DNA from: Malus domestica
Lineage: Eukaryota > Streptophyta > Magnoliopsida > Rosales > Rosaceae
Length of the DNA stretch: 64,000 nucleotides
Assembly: GCF_042453785.1 (NCBI RefSeq)
Contig: NC_091675.1
Coordinates: 384,501-448,500, forward strand
Reading direction: 5' to 3'
Made by a program: the position numbers and the translations under genes
The notes under the pieces: generated by a model
Databases searched by the model: none
Told to the model about the DNA's origin: nothing
The model's input: the letters and a program-made list of their open reading frames with translations, nothing else
Shown: piece after piece, positions 1 to 11,031 of the stretch
Layout of the letters: each line of letters begins with the position of its first letter
How positions within the stretch are numbered: position 1 is the first letter of the stretch

Positions 1-220
1 GATAGGAACTTAGGACTATAGATAAAGGTCTTATAAAAAAGGAACAACAAAAAAATACATACTATCACTACGGATTAAGGTTTGCAACAGTTTGTTCATT
101 GCCAGAAAAATCATTGGGCCAAAAGCCGAAACTTATTCAGCAATATCCACCCGGTTGTGTGACTCGGCATGTCATAGATTCGGAAGAAGTTGCCTAGTTG
201 TTTACAAGGATTGGATCCAG

Positions 221-335
221 AACAAACAATATTATCTACACTAAAGGAGATAGGCGCGCGAGAATCGAATCTAAGATCTCTCACTTACAAGTGAAGAGGA
301 ATATCACTAGACCGGAGTACTAAGTGGCAACTGTG
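221..335 (-). repeat. SINE-like repeat, tRNA-related head
   Basis: Read on the minus strand this has a tRNA A-box-like stretch (TCTAGTGATATTCC) and then a B-box-like GATTCGATTCTCG, and ends in a tail resembling TAGATAATATTGTTTG. Related copies lie near 3425-3550, 24230-24390, 34240-34400, 36468-36836 and 53179-53352. This copy lacks much of the middle part seen in the longer ones. A tRNA-derived SINE is the best explanation. It is not a functional tRNA, since it has no acceptor stem or cloverleaf. Confidence 0.6.
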
Positions 336-552
336 TATTATTATTGAGAAAAATAATGGATATGCAGGTATGCTATGGAGTATAGTACTGATTGCAAGGG
401 TCACCGAATCTCACAGTATCCAAACATGGAGGGCACCAATTGATCTTTACTTGTCACCTTATTTTTGAGAATTGAAACTGTAATCGGTGTTATAAAGTTG
501 CAAATCTTGGTTAAATGCATTCTAGCCCTTCTTTCAAGTATCAATATTACTA

Positions 553-709
553 GGGGTAGTGCTATTCGCACATCATGTTTTACTTCCCATACATTTTTAT
601 TAGTTTTTGTCCATTAATTTTCTTCAATCCATTCGAACCAACGGTCGAAAATTAAGAAAAGTGTGAGAAGTAAAAATAGGTATGTGAATAGCTCCACCCT
701 ATTACCAAG
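553..709. mobile_element. Stowaway-like MITE
   Basis: Inverted ends GGGGTAGTGCTATTC (left) and GAATAGCTCCACCC (right) face each other about 157 bp apart and are flanked by TA on both sides. This fits a Tc1/Mariner-type nonautonomous element. A partial copy of the same family lies near 42100-42187. No coding capacity. Confidence 0.6.
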
Positions 710-1584
710 TTCAAGCCCCAATTCTACCATTTGCGAGAAAATATTTACAACAATGACAATTTCCCAAATAAAAAGGAGAAAATTTTCACTCTAGTCAATA
801 AGATTTTGTGTCGGAGTGTTTTGGATGAAACCCAAATAGAGGTATCAGATTACGTAATTAATAAAGCACATTTCATAAAAAGAAAATAAATAAACTACAG
901 TAAATAGTTATTTTGACATATGACCTCAATCTCATTTCATAGGGCGTGAGACATGTCATACTAGAAATAGCTCTATAAAATTGTCAAGCTGCGGTCCAAA
1001 TGTGAATCTTTTGCATGAAATCATATGTGAAATCAGCATAGAGTCGTTCCAAAAAGCTGTTAGGTGTAAGTAAACAGTGTGATGGCATTATTTTATTACA
1101 ATAATTAATCTCAATTATGAACTTCATCCCCAAAAGGGGCCGGGATCGTCGAGTCATCCAAAAATCCAGTGGCTCCGGCTAAAGACAGATTGTAGCATCC
1201 CCAATTAATCTTACAATAATTTGGAATTGACAGGGAAACCACCAATCTATTAGTTAACCTTATTCAGTTGTGGCAGCTACCTCACTGATATGTATTACCC
1301 AAATTTGACCTAATTATTTTTATATAATTAATGGTCAATTTCCATCAATTAGAAAAAAGAAGAATAAATTAAACATCTTGCACCACTTCCAAATAAGCAA
1401 ATTAAACATCATCAAAAGTTATTTATTTTTTAATTTTTTTATATAGAAAAAGTACGATATTCATTAAAGATGAGAAACACGTATAAATTGAGGATATGAT
1501 GGTTTATTGGTCTCGATAAAAATCTTGCTAGATATTTCAACTCGGATGAAGAAAAAAAAACGTCCCGCACATTGTTCTTCTCTT

Positions 1585-1747
1585 CCATGTGACCAAAAAG
1601 ACCTTGTGGATCCGAACTTTTGTCTCATACATGTGTCTGTATTAAGTAACGTAACCAAAAGCGTAGTTGAGCACAAGAAAACTAAACCATGTGATAAAAA
1701 AGACCTTGTGGATCCCAACTTTTGTCTCATACATGTGTCTGTATTAA
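1585..1747. repeat. 61-bp direct repeat pair
   Basis: Positions 1585-1645 and 1687-1747 are nearly identical; both start CCATGTGA and end GTGTCTGTATTAA. They are separated by 41 bp of unrelated sequence. Origin unknown. Confidence 0.85.
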
Positions 1748-1914
1748 CATAATTACCCATCAAAGCAGGGAACAATTCAAACTTCTTCACAAATTCTTTC
1801 ACCCTAATTTACATATTTGGGAACAAATCTAATTAAAAAGAGGAGGGCAACACTAGTCTAAAAAAGAAATAATGTATATGATAAACCGCAACAATTACGA
1901 ACAATTTAATTTAA

Positions 1915-2691
1915 TTAATTTGCTCTGACCATGGGTTTCAATTCTAGAGGACTAGGAGGAGCCATTGTTCTTCTCTTCCATAGATTGATTTCTTTCCTTG
2001 GCTGCAAAGGCACTTGATGTAATTGATTTATTCCTCCAATCCCTAGAGGTGCCGAGAATGCGATTCTCACATCTTCTCTCTCTTCTCTCTCTTCATCTGA
2101 ATAATCGCGATGATCATTCATAATATCATGAGGAGATTCCCAATCCAAGTTTTCGAAATATTGGCCACGTCCGCTTGAAAATCTCTTCATCTGACTCAAC
2201 GAAGGCGCCCTATCCGGAAGATTCGGAGCCGTCCGATCACGATCAAGATCACTAGCATCAGATTCAGATTTTCTTCCAGGGTTTATGTTGCTAAACATCC
2301 TCCGGAACGGAAAACCGTGCTTCTTGATCTCCCGTGGCGACCACGGGCCAGAAGGAGGCTTTGATTTTTGACGATCTTTAGGGATCAAATTAACGCTATT
2401 TATCTTGTTAGTGTGTTTCTTGTGCTTGATCTGTCCCATGCACGATACCTTCGGCGATGTCGGCTCTTCTTCTCGTGTCTGGCCGTCAAAGCTTCCGCTC
2501 TTCTGTTTCCTTCGGACTTGATCTGGAATCATTAAAGGGCCGGAAAACCCTCGCCGCCCGTGAGCTTTAAGCTTGGCGGCGGCGTCTCCGGTAGGGCTGT
2601 AAGGAGGGTTGTGAAAATAAATACCGGAAGCAGCTTTTGGTAGAAACTTCAAGATCTTGTTTTTTGGTTTACCTTGTTTCTGATGATCCAT
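1915..2691 (-). CDS. Syringolide-induced protein 14-1-1-like
   Basis: Single-exon gene, 258 residues. The N-terminal part is basic, with KNKILKFLPKAASG near residues 9-22 and a short NPPYSP motif, followed by the conserved block EPTSPKVSCMGQIKHKK in the first half. These are hallmarks of the plant syringolide-induced protein 14-1-1 family, whose biochemical function is unknown. No signal peptide or membrane segment is visible; the protein is basic and probably disordered. The frame continues upstream to an ATG at 2778, but a TATA box at 2781-2790 would place transcription start downstream of that codon, so the ATG at 2691 is preferred. In order and neighbourhood it matches At1g20310 as I recall it. 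Confidence 0.82.
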   Translation of the reverse strand: MDHQKQGKPKNKILKFLPKAASGIYFHNPPYSPTGDAAAKLKAHGRRGFSGPLMIPDQVRRKQKSGSFDGQTREEEPTSPKVSCMGQIKHKKHTNKINSVNLIPKDRQKSKPPSGPWSPREIKKHGFPFRRMFSNINPGRKSESDASDLDRDRTAPNLPDRAPSLSQMKRFSSGRGQYFENLDWESPHDIMNDHRDYSDEEREEREDVRIAFSAPLGIGGINQLHQVPLQPRKEINLWKRRTMAPPSPLELKPMVRAN

Positions 2692-2780
2692 TGTTGTAAA
2701 AGAAAACCCTAATCTTGTCGCACGCTTGGAAGTTGAGGAGGATAATGAAATTGTGTTGAATCGCTTATCCAGCAACACTA

Positions 2781-2790
2781 CTTATATATA
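2781..2790 (-). promoter_or_regulatory. TATA box of the syringolide-like gene
   Basis: TATATATAAG on the minus strand, about 90 bp before the chosen ATG. A CA/TA microsatellite lies just upstream at about 2803-2834. Confidence 0.55.
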
Positions 2791-2799
2791 TCTGTAAAA

Positions 2800-2801
2800 C
2801 T

Positions 2802-2833
<32 letters not shown>

Positions 2834-4440
2834 CAAGAAAAGAGAGGTCGGTCAAACAAGGGAGGTGTGTGTGAGTGTGTGACCTAGCAAACCATATTTG
2901 CTCGATTGAATTAAATAATACAGCTTGCGTTTGATGCAGCTTTCCGGTTTTTTCTGCACGAGATTTAATTTCGATTCAACGTTTTTTTCTAATCCACGGG
3001 CTAAAATCGAATTTAATAACTAAGCAATGCGTAGGAATTGACTTGTCTACCCTTTCCGGGGGCTCTGTTAAACCTTCATCTAATCATTGAACGCGGATTT
3101 CAAGGATAATCATGACAAATTTGCAATTGGGAAAATATAAGATTTTTTTCCTTTTCAAATTGGGAAATATAAGATAAGTTTGATAAAACGTGTACATAGT
3201 TGACTAAATTTTAGGATGATACTACGTGCTTGCTTAATTTTTATCAACTTAATTAACCTAAACAGAATCATTAGGGAGAAAAAAACTTAATATATATAAA
3301 TCTAAATGAATATTTTGTTTTTCTTGTTTAACCCGTGCACAACATACATAATCCATATGTTAATAAAATAAAATAAGAGCAGTATATAACGAAGGATAAA
3401 TAGAATTATAGCATTTTCTAGTAATTTTTTTTTTAACAAACGATATTATCTATAGGGGTCTCACAATGGGTTAACAATAATGTGGTTCAAATTCGCATTT
3501 GAAGAAAATCGAACCTGAGACTTCTCACTTATAAGTGAAGATGAATACTAAGAACTTTTAGTAACTTTTATTTAGATTCACACAATTAGCTTATTTTAAC
3601 TTTACTAGAAATGGAGGACGCAATAAATTGTTTACATACATAACCGATGAGCTTGTAAGTGAAGTAATTAAGAGTTCATTTGATAATTGTAACAATATTA
3701 TTCATTCTTTCTTTGCCAATAACAATTGTTAATAGTATACAGCCGCTAGTTTCTGATTTTTTTAATTGTCAATTATTTAATTTGTTGTGAGTGATGATGA
3801 GTAGTGTGCAGTGTGCACACCCCTTGAGTGAGTGTGTGAACATTATAGTTCTCCCTAGAGTGAAATGTAGCAAAAGATCACGTGTTAATGGGCCTAATGA
3901 TAATAATTAATTAGTAAGTTAAAATACAATTAGCTGTAATTGGTCTGCTTTTGAAACAATATTGAAGTGGCCCAGCCTCCATCCTACTGAAATATGATTA
4001 GTATAAGTTACAATATGTTGACGTATTTGGTCTTCGTTCATAGGAGCTTGAGCTTAATTACTAGCGTTGGGTTGCACTAGTTTGACTTTCCATTAACATG
4101 GTCAAACATGTAACGCTTGGTCTACATCACAGCTGCTGGCATGCGGCAACATTTATTGCATCGTCTAATTACGCCAGCATGAAGGCGGAGGGAGACTCGT
4201 CACCGGAAGACATTCATTTCCGACATCCATCAACTTTTAAGATGACGAATTGACGACGACATGCTGCGTGCATCCTAATTATTATACGGTTTAAAGTAGA
4301 CATTTGTTGGGAGTTTGTAAAATGCTGTAAGAGAAGCCCAGCTTCTTTGGGTAACAAAAGTTGGGCTCATCTACAAATTAAGACCAATTGAAGGCCCGAT
4401 AACATTGGCAAATCCACAAATTAAAGAAGAAAACGGCGTG
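2800..4440. other. Intergenic, mostly featureless
   Basis: AT-rich spacer between two divergent genes. Apart from a SINE-like copy at about 3425-3550 I see no gene, RNA or clear element. Confidence 0.6.
3425..3550 (-). repeat. SINE-like repeat copy
   Basis: On the minus strand it reads a tRNA-like head with GGTTCGATTTTC and then the shared tail ending GATAATATCGTTTGTT plus a poly-A stretch (poly-T at 3425-3434 on the plus strand). Similar flanks, TAGTAATTTT on the left and TAGTAACTTTT on the right, look like an imperfect target duplication. Confidence 0.6.
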
Positions 4441-4809
4441 GCTAGCAGCACAGGGCGACCTCCAACTCCTCATACCGTCGAGCTCCCGCCACTGCTCCTG
4501 CCCCATCTCTTTACCTCAAAGGTCTGCAGATATTGCTGTTTATTTTTCTTCTTTAAATTAAAGTAAATTCTCATGTTTGTTGCCTCCATTTATGAAATCC
4601 TAGCTGTATCTGTAAATGGCAACATCGATCAATTGGAAACTGCGGAAATGAGGCTCCGGTCTCTGATCTGAAATTCATAGCCAGGCAAAGTAAATAAAAA
4701 AGAAAATAAAGATATGATAATTTGATAAAAAAAAGATGAACCAGCTGAGAATTTAGTTGTTGTTTTTGCGTTGTAGGTATTTTTGGGGGAAGGAGTGGGT
4801 GTTGGGGTT

Positions 4810-5200
4810 ATGGCTAAAGCCCTTGATTTGCAGGACTTCCTTCTCCGCGGTCGAGTCTTGAAGCTTTATAGGCAAGCACTTAGGATTACCCGAAGAGCCC
4901 CCGTTGATTCCAGAGGTCAAATTTTACTCACCAACAATCTTTCACTCAAATTTACGCCATAATTACCATATTTCTAAATCAAATGACACCTTGTTCCTTG
5001 CCCATTACATCCATTAGTAGTGTTCATCTTGGGTTTATGTTTCTGTTGATGTGCTTACAGGTGAACTAAGATCGATGATTCGACAGGAACTGGAGAACAA
5101 CCGGCACTGCAGTGACAGGCAACGGACTCGTTTTATGTTAAGTGAAGGTTTGGAGAGATTGAAACGTCTCGACGAGATGCTTGACATGCAAGGTCACTAG
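4810..5200 (+). CDS. LYR motif protein (LYRM2-like), mitochondrial
   Basis: Two exons, 4810-4915 and 5061-5200, with GT/AG borders and a split glycine codon; 81 residues. The protein starts MAKALDLQDFLLRGRVLKLYRQ, wherein L-Y-R begins the Complex1_LYR motif, and ends LDEMLDMQGH. Length and sequence fit the small LYRM2 family: mitochondrial matrix adaptors that contact acyl carrier protein and support respiratory complex I or Fe-S protein assembly. A probable noncoding first exon (about 4440-4520) is joined over an intron whose acceptor is near 4777. The gene is convergent with the PPR gene at 5536, with 335 bp between stops. No lesion is seen. Confidence 0.88.
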
Positions 5201-5535
5201 TTGTATTCCTTAATTTGTTGAGTTTTTGAATGTCAACATTCCCCTTGTACTTTTCCAACACGAACAGGTGACTCATGCTGCATTTGTTAACATATGATGT
5301 TTATTTTGAAATGATTTGCCTTTCTTGATTAGCATATAACAACTTTCATGTAAGATTACAATAAACAAAAAGGTTACAGGAAGCTCAGATGCGTAACAGT
5401 TTTCTGTAAGAAATTGTCAAAATTGTGATCCCAACTCTCAAACATAAAACGCTACATCATAAATCCATAACGAAAACAGGTAATCCGACGACTAATCTAA
5501 TGCGAGCAATGCAGCTAATAAGCTACTTCTACAGA

Positions 5536-7152
5536 CTACACAGCCAACGGCCGTGTAACGAAGCCCCTATCGACCATCTTCTCCACCAACTCCTCATGCT
5601 TCTTCAACTGCCCTGCCTTCCTCAACTGTTCTAGAACCATCTCATAAACCGGCATACTCGGTTTCAAGCATTTCTCCTCAATCATCTCCCTGCAATACCT
5701 GTAGGCATTGTTCCAATGCCCCATTCCACAGTACATGGAGATCAAGACCTTGTACGTGTTCACGTTCGGCTCGACTTCATTCTCATCCATTTCCCTCTTC
5801 AGCTTCAGCACCATATGAGTAGATTTAGATTCAGCAAACATCTGCATTAATATATTGTAGGTCACCGTGTTCAACTCGCACTTCAACTCCTTCATCTTAG
5901 CATACATTCTGTGAGCACCATTCACATCCTTCAACGTCGCAATGCACCGAAATATGGGATTGAAACTCGATGCATTCGGGGTGCAGCCTTTCTTAACCAT
6001 CAGATCGAGCACCTTAACTGCATCTTCAAGATTCTCGTCCTTACAATGACACTCTATAAGAAAATTATAAGTAATGGCATCCGCATTGCATCCCAGCCTC
6101 TTCATCTGATTATAAACCTGCAACACCTTCTCAGTCCGGCCAGCTTTCACATGAACCCTCATCAGATTATTGAAAGTTATTGAATTTGGCTGGCAACCGG
6201 CATCAATCATCTCCGCGAAAACATCATGGGCGCGCGTAATTTGGCCGCACCTACACAAACCATCGATCACAATGCTGTAAGTATACACATTCGGCATGAT
6301 CCCAGCTGCCTTCATGTCACGAAACACCCGCTCAGCCTCCGAGATATTACCAGCACGACACCAGCCATTAACCAAGCTAGTGTACAGAACAACATCAACT
6401 TCAAATTTATGCTTCAAGCTATCGAAAAACGACTGCGCTTCACTGGCCCTTCTCTTCTTGCACAGAATCCCAATCACTACCGAGAATGCCATCCTATCAG
6501 GCTCGCAACCGTACTCCTCCATACGATTAAACGCGTGCACCGCCTCCGCAGCCAATCCGGCCCTCACGTACCGCCTGACAAGAATCGAGAAGGTCTCGAC
6601 CGTAATTTCAACATTCCGTGCTTTCATCAGGTCGATCACGTGCCAAGCCAAATCGAACTGCCTCACCTTTCCAGCGAGGTCGACCATCTCGTTGTATGGC
6701 TCCGATTTCTGCTCGAACCCGTCGCGGGCAGTGGCCCAGTTGAAAAAAGCAACTGCCTGGACCAGAGGGATGCCGTGGCGGACGCCGCCACACTTTTCGA
6801 TAACACGGCGGACGACGGAAGGAGATAATGAATGGACGGCGGAGATTTGGGAGAAGTCTTGCGACAGAGCAGGGATTGTGAAGGTGGGGTTCGGGGGAGT
6901 GGGGTTGGGGTTGGGGTTGGGGTTATTGCGGTGGTGATCTTTGATTAGAGAGTGGAATTTGTCGGCAATTAGGGTTTCGTCGGCGGATAGGTAGGGGGCA
7001 GGAGCAGGGGCAGGTTGGGAATCGTTGTCTGGGGTGTCGTTCTCTTGAAGAGGTGCTTCTGAAGCTAAAGAGAAAGAGTAGGGTTTGAGAATTCGCGGCG
7101 GAGTGGGAGAGAGAAAGCGGCGGAAATGGAGGGTTGATTTGGTTAACGCCAT
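5536..7152 (-). CDS. P-class PPR protein, mitochondrial (At1g20300-like)
   Basis: Intronless, 538 residues. The N-terminus ([18 protein letters not shown]) is basic and hydroxylated like an organelle presequence. A Pro/Asn-rich linker near residue 80 follows, and from about residue 140 onward there are roughly ten tandem 35-residue PPR motifs (for example [20 protein letters not shown]). No E or DYW tail is present, so it is P-class: a sequence-specific organelle RNA-binding protein affecting stability, splicing or translation. The reading frame extends 49 codons upstream to 7299, but the ATG at 7152 gives the presequence expected for the family and is preferred. It closely resembles the Arabidopsis At1g20300 protein as I recall it. 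RNA target unknown. Confidence 0.9.
   Translation of the reverse strand: MALTKSTLHFRRFLSPTPPRILKPYSFSLASEAPLQENDTPDNDSQPAPAPAPYLSADETLIADKFHSLIKDHHRNNPNPNPNPTPPNPTFTIPALSQDFSQISAVHSLSPSVVRRVIEKCGGVRHGIPLVQAVAFFNWATARDGFEQKSEPYNEMVDLAGKVRQFDLAWHVIDLMKARNVEITVETFSILVRRYVRAGLAAEAVHAFNRMEEYGCEPDRMAFSVVIGILCKKRRASEAQSFFDSLKHKFEVDVVLYTSLVNGWCRAGNISEAERVFRDMKAAGIMPNVYTYSIVIDGLCRCGQITRAHDVFAEMIDAGCQPNSITFNNLMRVHVKAGRTEKVLQVYNQMKRLGCNADAITYNFLIECHCKDENLEDAVKVLDLMVKKGCTPNASSFNPIFRCIATLKDVNGAHRMYAKMKELKCELNTVTYNILMQMFAESKSTHMVLKLKREMDENEVEPNVNTYKVLISMYCGMGHWNNAYRYCREMIEEKCLKPSMPVYEMVLEQLRKAGQLKKHEELVEKMVDRGFVTRPLAV
6896..6924 (+). other. Potential G-quadruplex (GGGGTT)n in PPR coding region
   Basis: Plus strand has four GGGG runs spaced by TT (6901-6924), preceded by more G runs. 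On the coding strand it encodes the repeated N-P linker of the PPR protein. The unit differs from the plant telomere repeat TTTAGGG. Confidence 0.7.
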
Positions 7153-7456
7153 AGCTGAGCTTCCTAAGAAGACGAGAGGAAGGAGCGGCGGAAAGAAGAG
7201 AGGGGGGCAGACTGCAGAGGCTGAAGCGCGAAGCTCAGGCCAAAGGCGACGTCGTTTGATTGTAGTGGCACACGCTCCCACAAGCAAAATGTTATACAAT
7301 ATGGGCCTGGGTTACCCGGCATAATATGGGCCTGAGTCTTTGTTTCTCTGGGTCAGTGCAGATTTCTGTGCTTCATGTGCTAGTTGTATAGGGACAATGT
7401 CGTCACCAATCACCTACAGAAAATACAAATCCAATGAAGAACACAGATTTTTATTA

Positions 7457-7890
7457 GAGCAGTTCCACCGGGGAACTGATAGGCCAACACTTAGCTAAAA
7501 AACCAGATCGGCACCCAAGCTATCCACTCTAGCCCAGCATTTTGATCGGCACCCAGCCTAAGCCAGGCAATAGACCGGCCTAAAATCGACAGACCCACAT
7601 GCTGGGCCATATGACGTCAACCAAGCCATCAACCTCTCGCACAATCAACGCGTCACAGAGAGATCTTGGTGCAGAGCTCCTCCAAATCCGAATGGGGAGG
7701 GAGAGGGAGAGAGAAATGCAGGCAGGTTCCAGACTTACCTTCTTCTTTTTTTAATAATATTTTAATAAAATTGATCATGCTATTTTTTGTTAGGGGTGGA
7801 GATGCATTTGATCTATTAGGTCTATCACTGTTCATTGAGTGAATTAAATAGGCTGTGTGCTGGCGCATTTGTTTAGGGGTGGAACTGCTC
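7457..7890. mobile_element. PIF/Harbinger-like MITE
   Basis: Perfect 13-bp inverted ends GAGCAGTTCCACC and GGTGGAACTGCTC bound a 434-bp noncoding unit. TTA lies directly outside both ends (7454-7456 and 7891-7893), the 3-bp target duplication typical of PIF/Harbinger. Confidence 0.85.
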
Positions 7891-7894
7891 TTAT

Positions 7895-8040
7895 GAGAAC
7901 TTTAACGAAAAGTTCCCGATACTGTTCACTTTAACGAAAAAACATATTTTTACATTAAAAAGTAAATCATGGTACTATTCACTTTACCCTTTATTTTGTC
8001 GTTAAAACTCAAAGTTTTCAAGTCATTTTCATTAGTTTTC
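7895..8040 (+). mobile_element. Short ~150-bp nonautonomous element, copy A
   Basis: Starts GAGAACTTTAACGAAAAG and ends CATTAGTTTTC. Two further copies lie at about 9236-9370 (same orientation) and 52660-52811 (inverted). The copy at 52660 has an 11-bp target duplication. No coding capacity. Confidence 0.7.
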
Positions 8041-8234
8041 CTTTTTATTTATACAACAACTCCTTTTTCTCATCAACGTTAACAACAAACGTGTCTTCTT
8101 TTTCATAACCACTAATTAAGAGGCAAAACAAAATTGAAAAACTAAGGTCAGACAATTAGCATGGCATAATTTACATCTAATGAGGGATTAGAGTACTATG
8201 CACAAACCTAAACAAACAAAAACATTCATAAGAG

Positions 8235-8558
8235 TCATTTACCGTGGTATGCATCATACTTTGGTAAGCATAATATCTCCCCAAATAACCGGTCAATCCA
8301 AACCCTAACCTTCCTAACGACAAACTTGTCAATGAACTCAAACAATCCTTCATATGGAATCTCAACGTCTATAATATCATCATTTGCTTCCCTGTGCAGC
8401 GCCGTCTTGGACGTCCAATACACTCTTGATCCATCTTTTACCTTCATGTAATTCCCGCATCGACTCTGTGAAAAGGGAGGGGGCGGTGTCTTCCAAGGCT
8501 TTAACGGAATCAATTCCTTCAGTGCCAACAAGCTCGGGGACCCGTCAGCAGGATCCAT
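8235..8558 (-). other. Uncertain open frame, hypothetical fragment
   Basis: A 107-codon minus-strand frame starting at 8558 reads through to a GGTAAA that could be a splice donor near 8236. The translation is not low-complexity (for example YWTSKTALHREANDD) and looks protein-like, but I recognise no domain and find no convincing following exon. It could be a captured gene fragment or chance. Confidence 0.25.
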
Positions 8559-8559
8559 T

Positions 8560-9375
8560 TACGACACTCTGAAAAGGTTCAAATCCAAGGAAGTAGGCAG
8601 TAATAGAATGGCTGTAAAATTGCTTCAATTTATAGTGGTGCAATAAGTATACCTCTGCTATGATTTGTGTGCGTTAGTTTAGTCACACTTGAATCCTAAC
8701 TAGTATGCTAATTTGAATTTCAATTTTGACACAAATTAATTGCACAGCGTGTACTATAGCTGGCCTTCCTAATTTCCTTTGGGAAAGGATTGTAAAATAG
8801 CTAGGGAACGTTAAGAATTATAATCACAATTTGATAAGGATTCAACTGCTGGTAAGCCAGAAAATAAAATATTTGTTGTGTGACCGGGTGATTACCGCAA
8901 TGTGTTGGTTTTTTACATTCGAATTCAAATCCTTATTCCCATCGAGTAGAGTAGTTTGATATGTTTTAGCAAGCAATCACGGACTAGAAATTAGATTGTT
9001 TAAGATGAATGGAACATTGAGAATTAATTTGTAATTGACACCATTTTAGGGTGAAAAATAATGTGCAGAGCCAATCAAGGGCTTGGAAAATCAGTATGTC
9101 CAATTTCCCTTGTACCGAGACGGAAAATACAGCTATATTATTTGGTAAATCAGGAAATACATTAATGAAAATATTTCTCTTCTTTTAACCATATTGGTAA
9201 TTAATTCTCATTTCCTCAGTTTTAATCAAAATTTTCGGGAGTTTTAACGAAACACTTCCGATACTGTTCATTTTTAACGAAAAACCACATTTTTATCTTT
9301 CCTTGATACTATTCACTATACATTTTTCTGTCATTTTTTATTAAAACTATTTTTTTTTAACTTTTCGTTTGTTTC
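8560..9375. other. Intergenic with short repeat copy B
   Basis: AT-rich. The only element seen is a second copy of the ~150-bp repeat at about 9236-9370 (GGAGTTTTAACGAAACACTT at its start). Its right end abuts the solo LTR at 9376. Confidence 0.55.
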
Positions 9376-10479
9376 TGTTGACCCTAGAAACTACAAAGCC
9401 TACGTGGCGCGCATGCCGAGTAATCTAGAAGCTAACTACGTCCTTCGGTGAATGCGGGGCGTGCCAACTCGTCGGCCGAGCTCGGCCGAGGAGTAAATTT
9501 GTTGATGTTGCGTTAGGTGCGCGGCTGACTTCTGCGTCTTGCGATTGCGGCCGAGGAAGGAACACGTCTCGGCCTCTTGGGTTCTCGAACCTGAAGACAA
9601 GGCTGCTATTCTTACGAAGTTCAATATCCAATTCGGCTTCCAATGTGCCGAATGTAGTAACTAGTAACACCTCACTTCGCCGAGAAGGCTGATGAGATGA
9701 CCTCGACCAATAAGGATTCAGAAATCCTTCTCGACCGAGACTTGGATAGGTAATCAATCGCCCTCGCCGCAGTGCTGTTGATGCCAACGGAAGATGCTGC
9801 GAGACCGGCTGATTCTACGGTGACAGAGCTATCTATGCCGACTTAAGATATCACCGGTTGCTTTCACAGTGCTGTTGATGCCAACGGAAGATGTGTCAGC
9901 GAAAAGAGAAAATAAAAAAAATCTCAAAGTTGTTGAGAGGGTTTGCGCAAGGCAGTTTTGTGTGTTGAATTGGAGATCTCTGATGTTGCTTGCGCTCTCA
10001 TATTTATAGCATCAAAACTCTTAGCCGTGCTGGAGAATTAAAGTCGTGGACATCCCACCATCTCTGATGATAAGCCACAGCCATCTTTATCCCAATCAAT
10101 AATTACCGAGTCATCAGGTAAGATCACATTAGATAAAATGGCATATGCCATCTTTTATCCCATATTTTCCCGTGCCTGAGTTCAAAATAAACAGCACCTT
10201 TATCCAAGCACCTTTATTGGCTAATGATAATCTAATCCCATCTTTATCTCCATTATATTTGCATAAATGCATGGGAGATAGTCTTCCAATCCTTCACGTA
10301 CATGCATGATACCAATCTCAATCTCAAGCTGGACTCTTCCGTTTTAAACTCTTGATTTCTTGGAGATCGCCCAAATTCAGTATTAATACCTAGAAAAATA
10401 TTAAAATTCAATAGTCTAGAATCCGCTCATCCAACGGCCTCAATTACTTGGGCCGGTAATGTAAAATCGGGTCCAAACA
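9376..10479 (-). mobile_element. Solo LTR of an LTR retrotransposon
   Basis: A 1104-bp unit beginning TGTTGACCC and ending GGGTCCAAACA (imperfect inverted termini TG...CA). GTTTC lies directly outside both ends (9371-9375 and 10480-10484), a perfect 5-bp target duplication. A TATA box on the minus strand (TATAAATA near 9997-10005) suggests the parent element was oriented leftward. Inside, a 27-bp segment occurs twice (9770-9796 and 9867-9893). There is no internal coding domain, so this is the product of LTR-LTR recombination. Family (Copia or Gypsy) cannot be told from the LTR alone. Confidence 0.8.
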
Positions 10480-10631
10480 GTTTCTTAATTTTTTATCCTC
10501 TACACACATTTGGGTAAATGTTTTCAAGCCCACCTCACTGAAAGAAAAAGTTTTTAAGAATATTTTTTTTATATTCCTCTCCGTATTCTACTTGCGCCAA
10601 TCTTCTGTACGCCCCCAATTGCCCGGAAAGG

Positions 10632-11031
10632 ATGACGGCGAATGTACAAAAATGTCGAATTCCTCTGAAGCTCATAACGCGAAACGACATAGTTTTCAAT
10701 TGTGGCCGGCGTCTATTGCACGAGGGCCCGGACACCGTGGAGGAGCTTCTGGACAGACACGTAGTGAAGAAAGAGAAACACCGCGACGATGAGGAGGAGG
10801 AGTTGCAGGAATCGGCGGCGACCCACCAGCACTCGGAGGGAGGCGCTGAGTCTGTACCGAGACATAATTAGGGCGACTCGATTCTTCATGTGGGTGGACT
10901 CTGGAGGCGTGCTGTGGCTGGACTCTCGATTGCTCATCGGCGGGCATGATGCGGTGCAGTCGGCGATAGATAAGCTCGCCGAGAAGCAGCGGCAGCAGAT
11001 TCAGAAGGAGCGAGGAGGGGATCAAGATTAA
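10632..11031 (+). pseudogene. LYR-type protein gene, probably broken
   Basis: One frame from ATG 10632 reads a basic N-terminal part (…GRRLLHEGPDTVEELL…) and then leaves the expected sequence near 10805, while the next frame continues with REALSLYRDIIRATRFFMW, RLLIGGHDAVQSAIDKLAEK and a terminal QIQKERGG before the stop at 11031. The second part is a LYR-motif domain, but it jumps from GVLW straight to RLLIGG; related proteins as I recall them have about 25 residues between. The simplest reading is a one-base insertion (CAGG for CAG) plus an internal deletion, so the gene is probably nonfunctional. A separate short protein from 10789 remains possible. It starts about 150 bp after the solo LTR and is the second LYR gene within 6 kb. 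Confidence 0.55.

Larger units (their letters stand above)
1..1900. other. Intergenic, repeat-bearing
   Basis: No gene is supported here. Short reading frames around 1464-1802 lie over a direct repeat and are not convincing. The stretch holds a SINE-like fragment (about 221-335), a Stowaway-like MITE (553-709) and a 61-bp direct repeat (1585-1645 and 1687-1747). Confidence 0.6.

Noticed and set aside
221-335. Possible tRNA gene from the B-box-like GGTTCGA sequence
   Set aside because: No acceptor stem or cloverleaf; the same unit recurs at five other places as a dispersed repeat.
6901-6924. Interstitial telomere repeat
   Set aside because: Unit is GGGGTT, while the usual plant repeat is TTTAGGG, and it lies in frame inside a PPR gene.
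5911-6937. Plus-strand open frames across the PPR gene
   Set aside because: They are antisense to the clear PPR reading frame and encode no recognisable protein.
7152-7299. Upstream ATG at 7299 as the PPR start
   Set aside because: The extra 49 residues look unlike a presequence; the ATG at 7152 gives [13 protein letters not shown], matching what I recall of the family.
9425-9787. Minus-strand 120-codon frame as a gene
   Set aside because: It lies wholly inside the solo LTR and shows no known domain.
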